From Acidithiobacillus sp. (GTDB lineage: Bacteria > Pseudomonadota > Gammaproteobacteria > Acidithiobacillales > Acidithiobacillaceae): 64,000 nucleotides of DNA. Position numbers and translations under genes: made by a program. The stretch is from positions 14,893 through 78,892 of the forward strand of contig NZ_JAGDWX010000013.1 of NCBI RefSeq assembly GCF_023256195.1, in the 5' to 3' direction. The notes below the pieces were generated by a model, which saw only the letters and a list, made by a program, of their open reading frames with translations, was not told the origin of the DNA and did not search any database. Of the stretch, positions 17,189 to 25,314 are shown in pieces; position 1 is the stretch's first letter, and each line of letters starts with the position of its first letter.

Positions 17189-17902
17189 TCAGGAGCTGGG
17201 CGGGACGATGTGCAGGGCCTCTCCCCAGCGACTGTAGACGATGGATTCCGTGAGCTGGTAGGGGATGCCCGCCTGTACTGCCGTCTCCAGGAGGTGGGCG
17301 GCGCAGAGATAGTGGGGAGCGGCCTCGGCTACCCAGAGATCCCCTGAGGCCTCCTGGATCGTTCCCAGTTGTAACCCTTCAGCGTGCCTTGAAAGACTGG
17401 CCACTCCGGCAGGACTCAGGGTGAAGGCGTAGCCGATACAGGTTTGGCCATCGATGGGTCGCGCCGGCAGCGTCTGCAATGCTCCAAGATAAGGCTCCAG
17501 ATCCTGCCAGGGAATGGCCTTGGGAATCCGTATCGCTGCGGCTTCCTCACGGAACGGCCCGCCGGGCGGCGTCGTCCGATACCAGACGCGATCCCCCAGC
17601 GTGATGCTCTGCGCCTCCAGAGTGACGCCGGGCAGCGGATGCAGGCGCGCCTCGACGGAGCTGGCTTTTTCCTCGAGATCCATGGCCCCCGTGGATTCTG
17701 CCGAGATGGGCAGCATGGATGAACGAACCACCAGGTGAAAATGGTAGGGAGTATCCATGGCCCGCTGTACCGCATCCGCCAGCAGGGGTGGTATGGCGGC
17801 GGACGGGGCGCTGGACGCCGGCACCGTAGCCTGGGCAGACGCGGAAACCGGTAGCCAGAGGGCAGCGGCCAGCATGGTGAGCAGAGGGACGGGTCTTTTC
17901 AC
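17189..17902 (-). CDS. Secreted protein of unknown function beside the copper genes
   Basis: I do not recognise this 237-residue protein. It has a clear signal peptide (VKRPVPLLTMLAAALWLPVS, cleavage near ASA|QA) and a mature part rich in beta-strand-like segments (FHLVVRSSMLP, GVTLEAQSITLGDRVWYRTTP), loosely reminiscent of LolA/LppX-type lipid-binding folds, but that is only an impression. Two cysteines (TCIGYAF and YLCAAHL) could form a disulfide. The GTG at 17902 was preferred over a TTG 36 bp upstream because it gives a normal signal peptide with a GGAG 10 bp before it. It is convergent with copZ and just downstream of the proline-rich gene. Confidence 0.7.
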   Translation of the reverse strand: MKRPVPLLTMLAAALWLPVSASAQATVPASSAPSAAIPPLLADAVQRAMDTPYHFHLVVRSSMLPISAESTGAMDLEEKASSVEARLHPLPGVTLEAQSITLGDRVWYRTTPPGGPFREEAAAIRIPKAIPWQDLEPYLGALQTLPARPIDGQTCIGYAFTLSPAGVASLSRHAEGLQLGTIQEASGDLWVAEAAPHYLCAAHLLETAVQAGIPYQLTESIVYSRWGEALHIVPPSS

Positions 17903-17941
17903 GAGGACGGCACTCCAGACTGCCAAGATTGAAACCAAGAT

Positions 17942-18664
17942 TCAGGGCCGCGGCGGGCCGCCGTGTGGGCCCATGCCCCCTCCCGGCTCCCCGGGTCCAC
18001 GTTGCTCCGGCCCAGGCCCGTGGGGCCCAGGTCCGTGGGCTTCGGGACCGTGGGGTCCGCCGCCAGGATGTGGACCGCCGGGACGTGGACCTCGCGGTCC
18101 TTCCCCGGGACCACCGTGCGGACCGGGCCCGTAAGCGCGAAAATCGGGACCCCGGTCCTCCGGGTAGCGCTCCCGTCCACGCCCCTGGAACTCTGGCCGA
18201 TACTCCCCGGGCCCGCGAAACCGTGGGCCCCGATCGTGCTCCGCCCAGAGCCAACGGCCCGGCGGCGGCCGATACCGTCCTGGGGGTGGTGGCGGCGGCG
18301 GGGCAACACCGAGTACCCGGAAGAAGCGGTCCGGCGGCGGCGGGGGCGGCATGCCGCGCGGCGGCGGGGGCGGCGGCGGGGCGCCATAGGGTGGAGGTGG
18401 CGGCGGCGCCGCATAGTAGCGATAGTAGAGTTGCGGGTAGTACTGCCAGATCACATATTGCGCATACAACGGCGCCGGATAGTACCTCACATATGTGGGC
18501 GGCGGCACGAGGTAGGCGTACTGCGGAAAATTGGAGAAGCCAATAGGATAACCGGGCCCTCCCAGATTCAGCTGCAACTGGACATCGGCCAGGACCGGTC
18601 CGATCCCTGCGGAACCCAGAATGGCGATTGCCCCGGCCATTAACAGCGATTTTTTGGGATGCAT
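17942..18664 (-). CDS. Secreted Pro/Gly/His-rich low-complexity protein
   Basis: A 240-residue protein with a signal peptide (about 1-26, ending VLA|DV), a Tyr-rich segment (about 45-80, with YYPAPLYAQY, WQYYPQLYYRYYAAP), polyproline runs (about 81-135, PPPPPP blocks) and a C-terminal third of Gly-Pro-His units such as GPHGPEAHGPGPHGPG. There is no known domain. The His/Gly/Pro tail could bind metal ions, which fits the neighbouring copA-copZ, but low-complexity composition alone proves nothing. The ATG is preceded by GGAGAGA. It is followed after 39 bp by the other unknown secreted protein, so the two may form an operon. Confidence 0.7.
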   Translation of the reverse strand: MHPKKSLLMAGAIAILGSAGIGPVLADVQLQLNLGGPGYPIGFSNFPQYAYLVPPPTYVRYYPAPLYAQYVIWQYYPQLYYRYYAAPPPPPPYGAPPPPPPPRGMPPPPPPDRFFRVLGVAPPPPPPPGRYRPPPGRWLWAEHDRGPRFRGPGEYRPEFQGRGRERYPEDRGPDFRAYGPGPHGGPGEGPRGPRPGGPHPGGGPHGPEAHGPGPHGPGPEQRGPGEPGGGMGPHGGPPRP

Positions 18665-18915
18665 CGTTCTCTCTCCAGTCCCACTTCAGGACGGCTTCAC
18701 GTCCACCCATCAAGCAGGATTCATGCCGGGTGTTCTTTGCTCCGCATCAGGCGGGCCGCCGACGGGCTAAATCGGGATCGAAGCGCGCCGTATCGAGTCT
18801 GAAGTCCCGAACGAGGTGGGCAAAAGAAGGTCGGCTGCCATCCCGACGGATGGCAAACGTCGCTACAGAGCGACAGAAAAGCGGCGCTGGCCGGGGCGCT
18901 TCGCGCAAAGACCAT
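18665..18915. other. Intergenic region between rng and the Pro-rich gene
   Basis: These 251 bases separate two - strand genes. Apart from the two hairpins near the rng end, I see no gene. The right-to-left promoter of the Pro-rich gene should lie in the part near 18680-18760, but I cannot pick a convincing -35/-10 pair. Confidence 0.4.
18821..18855 (-). terminator. Possible terminator of rng
   Basis: A perfect 8-bp stem TGCCATCC/GGATGGCA (18836-18843 with 18848-18855, four-base loop) is followed on the - strand by a pyrimidine-rich tract ending in four T (18825-18822). A second small stem GTCGCT/AGCGAC (18859-18864 with 18869-18874) lies just before it. The gap from the stem to the T-tract is longer than usual, so termination efficiency is uncertain. 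Confidence 0.4.
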
Positions 18916-20406
18916 CTACATCAGGATGATATCGTACTGTTCCTGGGTGTAGGTCTGCTCCGCCTGAACCCGGATCGGGCGACCGATGAACTCCTCCAGA
19001 GCCGCCAGGCTCGTGCTCTCCTCGTCCAGCAGCTTGTCGGCTACCTTTGTCGAGGCCAGGACGACGAAACGTTCGGCGGGGTAGGCCCGAGTCTCGCGGA
19101 CGATCTCCCGCAGGATTTCGTAACAGATGGTCTCGGCGGTTTTCATGAATCCGCGTCCGTGGCAGTAGGGACAGGGTTCGCATAGGATCTGGCGCAGGCT
19201 CTCGCGGGTGCGTTTGCGGGTCATCTCCACCAGACCCAGAGCCGAAATCTGGGTGATGCTGCAGCGCGTGTGGTCGCTCTGCAAGGCCTTTTCCAGAGCG
19301 CGGTGCACCCGCCGCTTGTGCTCCTCATCCTCCATGTCGATGAAATCGATGATGATCATGCCGCCGATGTTACGCAGACGCAGCTGCCGGGCGATAGCCG
19401 CTGCCGCTTCCAGGTTGGTCTTGAGGATGGTTTCCTCTTGATTGCGGCGACCGACGAAAGCGCCGGTATTGACGTCTACCGTGGTCAGCGCCTCTGTCTG
19501 ATCGATGATGAGGTAGGCTCCGGATTTCAGGGTGACACGGCTTTGTAGGGCGCGCTCGATCTCGTCTTCCACATTGTAGAGGTCAAACAGCGGTCGATCG
19601 CCGGCGTAGTGTTCGATACGTTCCACCACCTCCGGAATCACCTCGGCGCAGAACTGGCGGGCAGCCTCATAGGTCTCTCGGCTGTCGATGCGTACGCGCT
19701 GAATGTCGTCGGACATGACATCGCGCATGACCCGCAGGGCGAGGTTGAGATCCTGATGGATCAGCTGGGGAGCCCGCGCGCCGGCGATCTGCTCGTGGAT
19801 GCTCTGCCATAGCCGTCCCAGGAAATCGAGGTCACTGGCAAAATCCTCGGCCTCGGTTCCCTCGGCCAGGGTCCGGATGATATAGCCGCCGTCTTCATCC
19901 GCGGGGATCATCGCCTTGAGGATGCCCTTCAGGCGTTCCCGCTCCTCCGGGTTCTCGATCCGACTGGACACCCCGAGGCGTGGCACGTAGGGCATGTAGA
20001 CCAGATAGCGGCCCGGCAGGGTGATACGGGTGGATAGCCGCGCCCCCTTGCTGCCGACGGGATCCTTGATGACCTGCACGACCACCTCCTGCCCCTCGTG
20101 CAGGAGCGTGGCGACACTGCGCACCTCGTGGCTCACATCGACCCGGGTCTCGAGATCGGCATCGCCGTTGTCCATCTCCTCGTCCTGGATATCGCCTGCA
20201 TGCAGAAAGGCCGTACGCTCGAGGCCGATATCGATGAAGGCCGCCTGCATCCCGGGCAGTACCCGCCGCACCACGCCCTTGTAGATATTTCCGACCAGGC
20301 CCCGATGGCTACTGCGTTCGATCTGGACCTCCTGGAGTACCCCGTTGTCCACCAAGGCGACACGGATCTCCTGAGGGGTGACGTTGATCAACAGCTCTTC
20401 ACTCAT
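18916..20406 (-). CDS. rng: RNase G
   Basis: A 496-residue endoribonuclease of the RNase E/G family that matures the 16S rRNA 5' end and degrades some mRNAs. An S1 domain is at about 35-125 (GNIYKGVVRRVLPGMQAAFIDIG). The DNase I-like catalytic region has DFIDM and DVNTGAFVG with the magnesium-binding Asp residues, and the zinc-link CPYCHGRG is near residue 410. The length and lack of a long acidic/arginine-rich tail identify RNase G rather than RNase E. The ATG at 20406 overlaps the end of maf by 8 bp, matching the common maf-rng pairing. Confidence 0.95.
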   Translation of the reverse strand: MSEELLINVTPQEIRVALVDNGVLQEVQIERSSHRGLVGNIYKGVVRRVLPGMQAAFIDIGLERTAFLHAGDIQDEEMDNGDADLETRVDVSHEVRSVATLLHEGQEVVVQVIKDPVGSKGARLSTRITLPGRYLVYMPYVPRLGVSSRIENPEERERLKGILKAMIPADEDGGYIIRTLAEGTEAEDFASDLDFLGRLWQSIHEQIAGARAPQLIHQDLNLALRVMRDVMSDDIQRVRIDSRETYEAARQFCAEVIPEVVERIEHYAGDRPLFDLYNVEDEIERALQSRVTLKSGAYLIIDQTEALTTVDVNTGAFVGRRNQEETILKTNLEAAAAIARQLRLRNIGGMIIIDFIDMEDEEHKRRVHRALEKALQSDHTRCSITQISALGLVEMTRKRTRESLRQILCEPCPYCHGRGFMKTAETICYEILREIVRETRAYPAERFVVLASTKVADKLLDEESTSLAALEEFIGRPIRVQAEQTYTQEQYDIILM

Positions 20407-21013
20407 GTCGATCTCGCAAGAAGGGGGGTGACAGACCGACGGCACGCAACAGCGTCGCCGTTTCGTAGAGGGGCAGACCCATGACGCCGCTGTAGGACCC
20501 GCGCAGACTCTGTACAAAGCTGGCGCCCAGACCCTGAATACCGTAACCACCGGCCTTGTCCCATGGCTCGCCACTGGCCCAGTAGGCTGCCGCCTCGGCA
20601 CGGCTGAGCGGACGCAGCAGGACGGCGCTGCGGCTCAGGCCGCGGTACCAACGTTGGCCGTCGTATATGGCCACCGCCGTCAGCACCCGATGCCAACGCC
20701 CCCCGAGAGCCGCGTACATGCGCTGCGCCTCGGCAAAATCCCGCGGTTTACCGAAGATTTGTTCACCCTGGACCACCACGGTGTCGGCGGCCAGGACGAT
20801 GCCTTCCGGAAGCGCGTGCCAGACCGCCAGGGCTTTGTCCCGAGCGAGGCGGCGGACCAAGGTCTGCGGTCCTTCCGTGGGGTGTGGGGTTTCGTCTACG
20901 GCGGCCGCCCGCACCCGCGGCGCGTAACCCAGCTGACGCAGCAGCTCAAGACGCCGCGGTGAGGCCGAGGCGAGGGTCAGAGCGGGCGTGCCGGAAGCGT
21001 CAGGGCTGGGCAC
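20399..21013 (-). CDS. maf: Maf/YhdE-family nucleotide pyrophosphatase
   Basis: A 204-residue Maf protein, a house-cleaning nucleoside triphosphate pyrophosphatase; the YhdE subfamily prefers dTTP and UTP. Motifs are LASASPRRLELL (phosphate loop), the acidic VDETPHPTEGP, LAADTVVV, GKPRD, and GYGIQGLGASFVQSLRGSYSGVMGLPLYET. The start is taken as GTG at 21013, overlapping the upstream OmpA-like gene by 14 bp, because nothing closer to the SASPRR motif offers ATG, GTG or TTG. It overlaps rng by 8 bp. Confidence 0.92.
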   Translation of the reverse strand: MPSPDASGTPALTLASASPRRLELLRQLGYAPRVRAAAVDETPHPTEGPQTLVRRLARDKALAVWHALPEGIVLAADTVVVQGEQIFGKPRDFAEAQRMYAALGGRWHRVLTAVAIYDGQRWYRGLSRSAVLLRPLSRAEAAAYWASGEPWDKAGGYGIQGLGASFVQSLRGSYSGVMGLPLYETATLLRAVGLSPPFLRDRHE

Positions 21014-21890
21014 CAAGCCCCACGAGCAGCAGTTCTGCCATTCCCGCCGGTACCCCGGAACCACTGGCCAGAGCCAGTCGCTGATCGGGGATACCGTTCT
21101 GACGCAGGGCACGTAGAATGCTCTCGGCCTGGCGCGTGGCGGTGTTGGTCCCCTCCGGCTGGGGCGACACCCGCACCAGGATCTCACTGGCGCTGCTCTG
21201 ACGCAGGCTGTTGGCCACCGAACGCAGACGCTGCAGGCCATTGGCAGTCAGCTGATGACTGGAAGGCACGAAGAGCTGGGCCACGGGCATCCGCAGGCGT
21301 ACCCCCTCCTTGCCGGTGCTGATCTGGGCATATTGGCTGAGACCGGCGGGGATCCCCGGCACCGCGACGCTGGGACTGGGCACCGCGCCTGGGGCTGCGG
21401 GTGCCTGCTTGGACAGTTCCTCCAGCCGCTGCTGCTCCTGTCGTAGGGTCTGCTTCTGCTGCTGGATTTCCTGTTGCAGGCGTTCGCTCTGGGCACCGGT
21501 CGCGGTCTGCTGCGCCAGCTGCTGGCGCAGGCGCGCGTATTCATCCTGGAGATGCTGGCTCTGGCTCTGCAGGTCCTGCAATTGCCGTCGCAGCGAGGCG
21601 AGACGCTGGCTTTGCTGAGCGTTGTCCCGTTCGATCCGGATACCTTCCAGCTGTGCTGCGAAGATGGCCCGATCCACGGCAAAAAGTGCCGGATTGACCT
21701 GATCGCTGGTCATCTGCTGCAAGGTCGAACGCATTGGCGCCAGCCGATCCGCCGGCACCTGCTGCTGCTCCAACTGCTGGAGCGCGCGCAGATCGCTCTG
21801 CAATTCTTGGGTCGTACGAATGTCGGCGCGGGCCAGAAGCGGGCAGACGATGAGGGCCGCGCCCAGAGTCAAGGTACCGAGAACTTTCAT
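21000..21890 (-). CDS. Periplasmic coiled-coil protein with OmpA-like C-terminal domain
   Basis: A 296-residue exported protein: signal peptide (about 1-22, ending ARA|DI), a long Gln/Arg-rich coiled coil (about 70-165) and a C-terminal segment (about 195-290) with the OmpA/MotB-like pattern FVPSSHQLTANGLQRLRSVANSLRQ and ATRQAESILRALRQNGI. The peptidoglycan-binding NxxLSxxRA motif is degenerate: the expected residues read NTATRQAESI, lacking the Leu-Ser. It overlaps the upstream lipoprotein by 4 bp (ATGA) and maf by 14 bp. It probably acts in the envelope as a pair with the lipoprotein; the precise function is unknown. Confidence 0.75.
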   Translation of the reverse strand: MKVLGTLTLGAALIVCPLLARADIRTTQELQSDLRALQQLEQQQVPADRLAPMRSTLQQMTSDQVNPALFAVDRAIFAAQLEGIRIERDNAQQSQRLASLRRQLQDLQSQSQHLQDEYARLRQQLAQQTATGAQSERLQQEIQQQKQTLRQEQQRLEELSKQAPAAPGAVPSPSVAVPGIPAGLSQYAQISTGKEGVRLRMPVAQLFVPSSHQLTANGLQRLRSVANSLRQSSASEILVRVSPQPEGTNTATRQAESILRALRQNGIPDQRLALASGSGVPAGMAELLLVGLGAQP

Positions 21891-22321
21891 GGTGTGGTAT
21901 CCCCCAACTGCTTGCGGGTGGCCGCGACCTTTTGCTGCAGTTCCGCCACGCGCTGCTGCTCCTGACGAATCTGACTCTTGAGCTGAGCCTCCTCGGCGCG
22001 GCCGGGAGCGCCGTTGAGGCGCGCCTGGACGTTGTCCAGGAGCAGTTTGGCCAGCTGCGTCTGGCGATCGGCATAGAGATAGTCGCCGCGAGCATCGGCA
22101 GCACGGGCTGCCGCCAGTGCCCGCTGGGCGGGCACCAGCTCCGCTGCCTTGACCTGTGGGGACAAGGAGAAGATATGCGCCCGTCCCTCCTGCACCGCGA
22201 TGGCATTGTCCGTCACCTGCGCCGGCGTGGGGCTCACCATCTGGGCGCAGGCGGCAAGGGTCAGCAGGCTCGCCATGAGGGCGCCGCGTCCCATTAGGCC
22301 TAGCGTTGAGATCTTCACCAC
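21887..22321 (-). CDS. Small helical lipoprotein (DUF4398-like)
   Basis: A 144-residue lipoprotein whose signal peptide ends in LTLAAC (lipidated Cys about residue 26). The mature part is helical, with AQRALAAARAADARGDYLYADRQTQLAKLL and a C-terminal coiled coil, resembling DUF4398 envelope lipoproteins that often pair with an OmpA-domain protein. The GTG at 22321 is chosen because AAGGAG lies 7 bases upstream; a longer frame from 22339 would bury that site. Translational coupling to the next gene (ATGA) supports a two-protein envelope module. It starts 4 bp after the rlmH stop. Confidence 0.78.
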   Translation of the reverse strand: MVKISTLGLMGRGALMASLLTLAACAQMVSPTPAQVTDNAIAVQEGRAHIFSLSPQVKAAELVPAQRALAAARAADARGDYLYADRQTQLAKLLLDNVQARLNGAPGRAEEAQLKSQIRQEQQRVAELQQKVAATRKQLGDTTP

Positions 22322-22325
22322 AGCA

Positions 22326-22799
22326 TCACTCCTTTGCACCTCGATGATAGGGAAGCCCTGCCTGAATGCTCCAGGCCCGGTACCACTGCTCGGCCAGAAC
22401 GACGCGCACCACCGGATGCGCGAGGGTGAGCGGCGACAGCGACCAACGCCAGGTGGGTGCGAGCTGTGGGTCCAGGCCGTCGGGCCCGCCTATCCAGAAT
22501 ACCAGATCCTGTCCCCGCTCGAGCCAGTCGACCTGGCGCCTGGCCAGATCCTCACTGCTGAGGGCGCGGCCGCACACATCGAGGGCAATCACCTCGGCAC
22601 CGCGGGGAGTCGCCGCTTGCAGCCGACGACCTTCCTCCGCCCGCCAGCGCTCAACGCTCCCTCCCGGCCGGCGTGTCGCCAAGGGCAGGGACTGCCACAC
22701 TGGCCGCAATGGTGGCGGAATTCTTGCCGTGTACTCCACTACCGCCATCTCTACCCAGCCCGGCATGCGGGTACCCAGCGCCAGAATGCGTACCTGCAC
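22326..22799 (-). CDS. rlmH: RlmH, 23S rRNA pseudouridine-1915 N3-methyltransferase
   Basis: A SPOUT methyltransferase of 157 residues that methylates pseudouridine 1915 of 23S rRNA helix 69 on assembled 70S ribosomes. It shows the knot region LVFWIGGPDGLD (GGPxG) and the C-terminal EQWYRAWSIQAGLPYHRG with the essential PYHR. It lies 6 bp after rsfS, in the usual nadD-rsfS-rlmH order. Confidence 0.97.
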   Translation of the reverse strand: MQVRILALGTRMPGWVEMAVVEYTARIPPPLRPVWQSLPLATRRPGGSVERWRAEEGRRLQAATPRGAEVIALDVCGRALSSEDLARRQVDWLERGQDLVFWIGGPDGLDPQLAPTWRWSLSPLTLAHPVVRVVLAEQWYRAWSIQAGLPYHRGAKE

Positions 22800-22805
22800 C
22801 GACGC

Positions 22806-23159
22806 CTAGCGTCCGTCCTGCTCTCGCGTCCGCGGCAGCTCGCCCCAGAGGCGCTCCAACTGGTAAAAGTCGCGGGTCTCGGGGCGCATGAGGTGAACCA
22901 CGACATCCCCCAGATCTACCAGCAGCCAGTCGCCGCCGGCCCCGCCCTCGGTGCCGAGCGGTCTTATTCCTCGCTCCCGCAGCGCATCGACCACGGCCTC
23001 GGACAAGGCCCGCAACTGACGGTCCGAATTGCCGGAGGCGATGACCAGGTAATCGGTGATGTCGGTCTGGCACCGGACATCGATGGTCTCTATGGACTGA
23101 CCCTTGTGCTCATCCAGGGCGTGTACGGCAAGATCACGAACTTCTTCAGCGCTTGGCAA
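22806..23159 (-). CDS. rsfS: RsfS, ribosome silencing factor
   Basis: A 117-residue member of the RsfS/Iojap family. It binds protein L14 on the 50S subunit and prevents subunit joining under poor nutrient conditions. Diagnostic segments are DITDYLVIASGNSDRQLRAL, GDWLLVDLGDVVVHLMRPETRDFYQLERLW. It is located between nadD (16 bp upstream) and rlmH on the - strand, the classical arrangement. Length is typical. Confidence 0.97.
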   Translation of the reverse strand: MPSAEEVRDLAVHALDEHKGQSIETIDVRCQTDITDYLVIASGNSDRQLRALSEAVVDALRERGIRPLGTEGGAGGDWLLVDLGDVVVHLMRPETRDFYQLERLWGELPRTREQDGR

Positions 23160-23175
23160 TGGCCAGAATCCTCAT

Positions 23176-23820
23176 TCAGGAGCTGCAATAGAGCCTTTCC
23201 GCCACAATATATTCCAAGACGGCTTCGGGCAACAGAAAAGCGGGGCTCCGTCCGGCCGCAAGCAGACTGCGGATGCGGGTGGCCGATATCTCCAGGGCCG
23301 TGACATTCAAAAAGGCAATCTTGCCCGCCGGCTCCGCGCGTAATGCCGCGAGGTCGTCACAGCGACGCTGGTACAGGGCCTGGCGCAGTGCCTCCGGCAA
23401 CTCGGCAGCCGGCCACCCCGGCCGACCCGTGACGACGAGGTGGGCGAGATCGAGGATCTGCTCCCACGCGCGCCAAGTGTCGAAGCGCAGGAAGGCATCC
23501 ATGCCGATCACCATGGACAGTGAGGCCGCCCCATGCTCCTCGCGCAGGTGACGCAGGGTATCGACGGTGTAGGAGGGGCCCTCCCGCTCTACCTCGAAGC
23601 TGCACACTGCAAGCTGCGGGTATCGCCGTACCGCGCGCCGCACCATCTCCAAACGGTGGCGCGCCGGCGCCCAGGGGCTCTGACGGTGCGGCGGGTGACC
23701 GGCCGGGATCAGCAGGGCCCTGGGCAAGCCCAAGGCTTCCCGAACCTCTTCCAGAGCGCGCAGATGCCCATAGTGCACCGGATCGAATGTGCCGCCGAGG
23801 ATGACCAGGTCATGCTTCAT
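23176..23820 (-). CDS. nadD: NadD, nicotinate-mononucleotide adenylyltransferase
   Basis: NadD adenylylates nicotinate mononucleotide to form deamido-NAD. The 214-residue product has the nucleotidyltransferase motif [17 protein letters not shown] (about 9-25) and the C-terminal [13 protein letters not shown] (ISxTxIR). The ATG at 23820 gives the canonical N-terminus [10 protein letters not shown]; an in-frame ATG 18 bp upstream is possible. No ribosome-binding site precedes either, while a TATAGT -10 lies at 23832-23827, so the mRNA may be leaderless. It is the first gene of the - strand run to rng. Confidence 0.95.
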   Translation of the reverse strand: MKHDLVILGGTFDPVHYGHLRALEEVREALGLPRALLIPAGHPPHRQSPWAPARHRLEMVRRAVRRYPQLAVCSFEVEREGPSYTVDTLRHLREEHGAASLSMVIGMDAFLRFDTWRAWEQILDLAHLVVTGRPGWPAAELPEALRQALYQRRCDDLAALRAEPAGKIAFLNVTALEISATRIRSLLAAGRSPAFLLPEAVLEYIVAERLYCSS

Positions 23821-23898
23821 GCGGGCACTATAGTCCATGGTCCGAGTGAGTGGAAAGTGGGTCTGGCAAGCCACCGTGAGAGTCCCGCCACCGCGACT

Positions 23899-23927
23899 TT
23901 GACAAATGCAACCTAGTTGCATAATTT
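23899..23927 (+). promoter_or_regulatory. Promoter with palindromic operator upstream of the OprB-like porin gene
   Basis: A TTGACA (23899-23904) and TAATTT (23922-23927) are spaced by exactly 17 bp, and the last 15 bases of the spacer are the palindrome TGCAACCTAGTTGCA (23907-23921), with perfect 6-bp arms. A repressor bound here would exclude RNA polymerase. A near-identical site, TGCAACCTGATTGCA, sits on the promoter of the next gene but one element, the metal-binding protein at 25315. The form resembles boxes of Fur-family metal regulators, but the regulator is not in the window. Confidence 0.7.
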
Positions 23928-23956
23928 CTCGCCATCCACAGAGCTTGACCCCACCG

Positions 23957-23980
23957 ATCATTATCGTTAATGATAATGAT
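23957..23980 (+). promoter_or_regulatory. Fur-box-like inverted repeat before the OprB-like porin gene
   Basis: ATCATTATC (23957-23965) and GATAATGAT (23972-23980) form a perfect 9-bp inverted repeat around GTTAAT. Overlapping GATAAT-type hexamers on both strands are the elements of Fur binding sites. It lies 30 bp before the start codon, downstream of the candidate promoter, and overlaps a second weak promoter (TTGACC at 23945-23950). Confidence 0.6.
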
Positions 23981-24010
23981 ACGCGTTTACATTTAACGAA
24001 GAGGAAATCC

Positions 24011-25246
24011 ATGCGTCGTACAGTCATCTCTGCGCTGCTGAGCATTATGGTCGCTTCCAAGGCTTTCGCCTTCACCCCGGCCGAGCAGGGTCAAGGCCCG
24101 GTGGCAAAGGTCCCGGGTATCCCTGCCAGCTTCCTGCCCGCCTACAATCGACTGGCCGATGGCTGGTCCTGGGCCGGCCACCTGGACACCGAGAGCTACA
24201 GCAACCTCGCCGGTGGCCAGGCGCGGGGAACTACGGCCAATCTGCTGGGACAGTTGGGCGGGCGTCTGGACACCGGCCGCGCCGGTCTCTGGACTGGGGG
24301 ACAGTTCACGCTCACCGGCCTTGGGATTTTGGCCGGTGCCGATCCCGAGGGCTACAGCGCCGCGCTGCAGTCGCCGAGCAATATCTATGCGCCGTCGCGG
24401 CTGCATCTATACCAACTGAGCTTTCGCCAGCAAATCGGGGCGGGCGTCCAGCTGCGGCTGGGCTACGACGACATCAACCACTACTTTGATGTCGTCGGCA
24501 ATGCCGAGAACCTATTGAACAGTGCCTTCGGCTTCACGCCGACCATCACGGAAAATGTCCCCGGCAACGGCAGCTATCCCTACAGCGCCTTAGGCGCTCT
24601 GATCGGCCTGCACGGGGACCATTGGGGGACGAAACTCGGGATCTTCCAGGGAGACGCTCAGCACCAGTTCACGCACACCTTTGCCCGTGGCTATCTCGCT
24701 CTGTGGGAGGGTGGGCTGCGCTGGGGATCGGCGAGCGGTGCATCGGAGGGGGAGGAGGGAGACGATGGTGCTGCCTACGTGCTGAAACTGGGGGCCTGGC
24801 ATTATCGGCAACCGCATCCCGAGCTTCCGGAGCTTAGCCCCAGCACCTCAGGCGTCTATACGGTGTGGGAGGCGCGCCGGGATCTGACCCAGGGCCGCCG
24901 CCTGGGACTGTTTCTGCAGGGGGCGGCGGCGCCACAGACCATCAATCGCATACCCTGGCAGCTGGCTCTGGGTCTACGTCTACAGCAGCCCTTTCCCGGT
25001 CGGTCCGGCGATAGCCTCAGTCTCGGCGTGACTCGCTCCTGGCTGCGCAGCGCGGTGCTGCGAGGGGACGAGGACCTTCCCGCCGGGCCCATCCATCCCG
25101 CCGAAACGGCCTATGAGCTTACCTACGTGGCCCAGTTGCGTCCCTATCTCAGTGTCCAGCCGGATATCCAGTTCATCCACAGACCTCAGGGGGTCTATCC
25201 CGATGCCACCGCCGCCCTGCTGCGCGTGCACCTGGAGTTCTTCTGA
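24011..25246 (+). CDS. OprB-family outer-membrane porin
   Basis: A 411-residue outer-membrane protein with a signal peptide ([20 protein letters not shown]) and a beta-barrel pattern ending in the terminal Phe of VHLEFF. Segments such as [57 protein letters not shown] and HRPQG match the carbohydrate-selective OprB family, which forms 16-stranded channels. The ATG at 24011 follows AAGAGGAAA. The control region carries a palindrome shared with the downstream metal-binding protein gene plus a Fur-like box, so this copy is more likely used for metal (or metal complex) entry than sugar. That is inference from regulation. Confidence 0.82.
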   Translation: MRRTVISALLSIMVASKAFAFTPAEQGQGPVAKVPGIPASFLPAYNRLADGWSWAGHLDTESYSNLAGGQARGTTANLLGQLGGRLDTGRAGLWTGGQFTLTGLGILAGADPEGYSAALQSPSNIYAPSRLHLYQLSFRQQIGAGVQLRLGYDDINHYFDVVGNAENLLNSAFGFTPTITENVPGNGSYPYSALGALIGLHGDHWGTKLGIFQGDAQHQFTHTFARGYLALWEGGLRWGSASGASEGEEGDDGAAYVLKLGAWHYRQPHPELPELSPSTSGVYTVWEARRDLTQGRRLGLFLQGAAAPQTINRIPWQLALGLRLQQPFPGRSGDSLSLGVTRSWLRSAVLRGDEDLPAGPIHPAETAYELTYVAQLRPYLSVQPDIQFIHRPQGVYPDATAALLRVHLEFF

Positions 25247-25255
25247 GAGTCTCCC

Positions 25256-25297
25256 TTGACAGAATGTCGTCTGCACTCATAATGCAACCTGATTGCA
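25256..25297 (+). promoter_or_regulatory. Promoter and palindromic operator of the metal-binding protein gene
   Basis: TTGACA (25256-25261), a 16-bp spacer and CATAAT (25278-25283) form a strong promoter. TGCAACCTGATTGCA (25283-25297) covers the expected transcription start. It differs from the porin-gene operator at only two of fifteen positions, keeping the TGCAA-N5-TTGCA core. The AGGAG ribosome-binding site follows at 25303-25307. Confidence 0.7.
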
Positions 25298-25314
25298 CCT
25301 ACAGGAGTCATGTC

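Noticed and set aside
17942-18664. Reading the Gly-Pro-His tail as collagen-like
   Set aside because: The Gly spacing is not a regular GXY triplet over a long stretch, so a triple helix is not supported.
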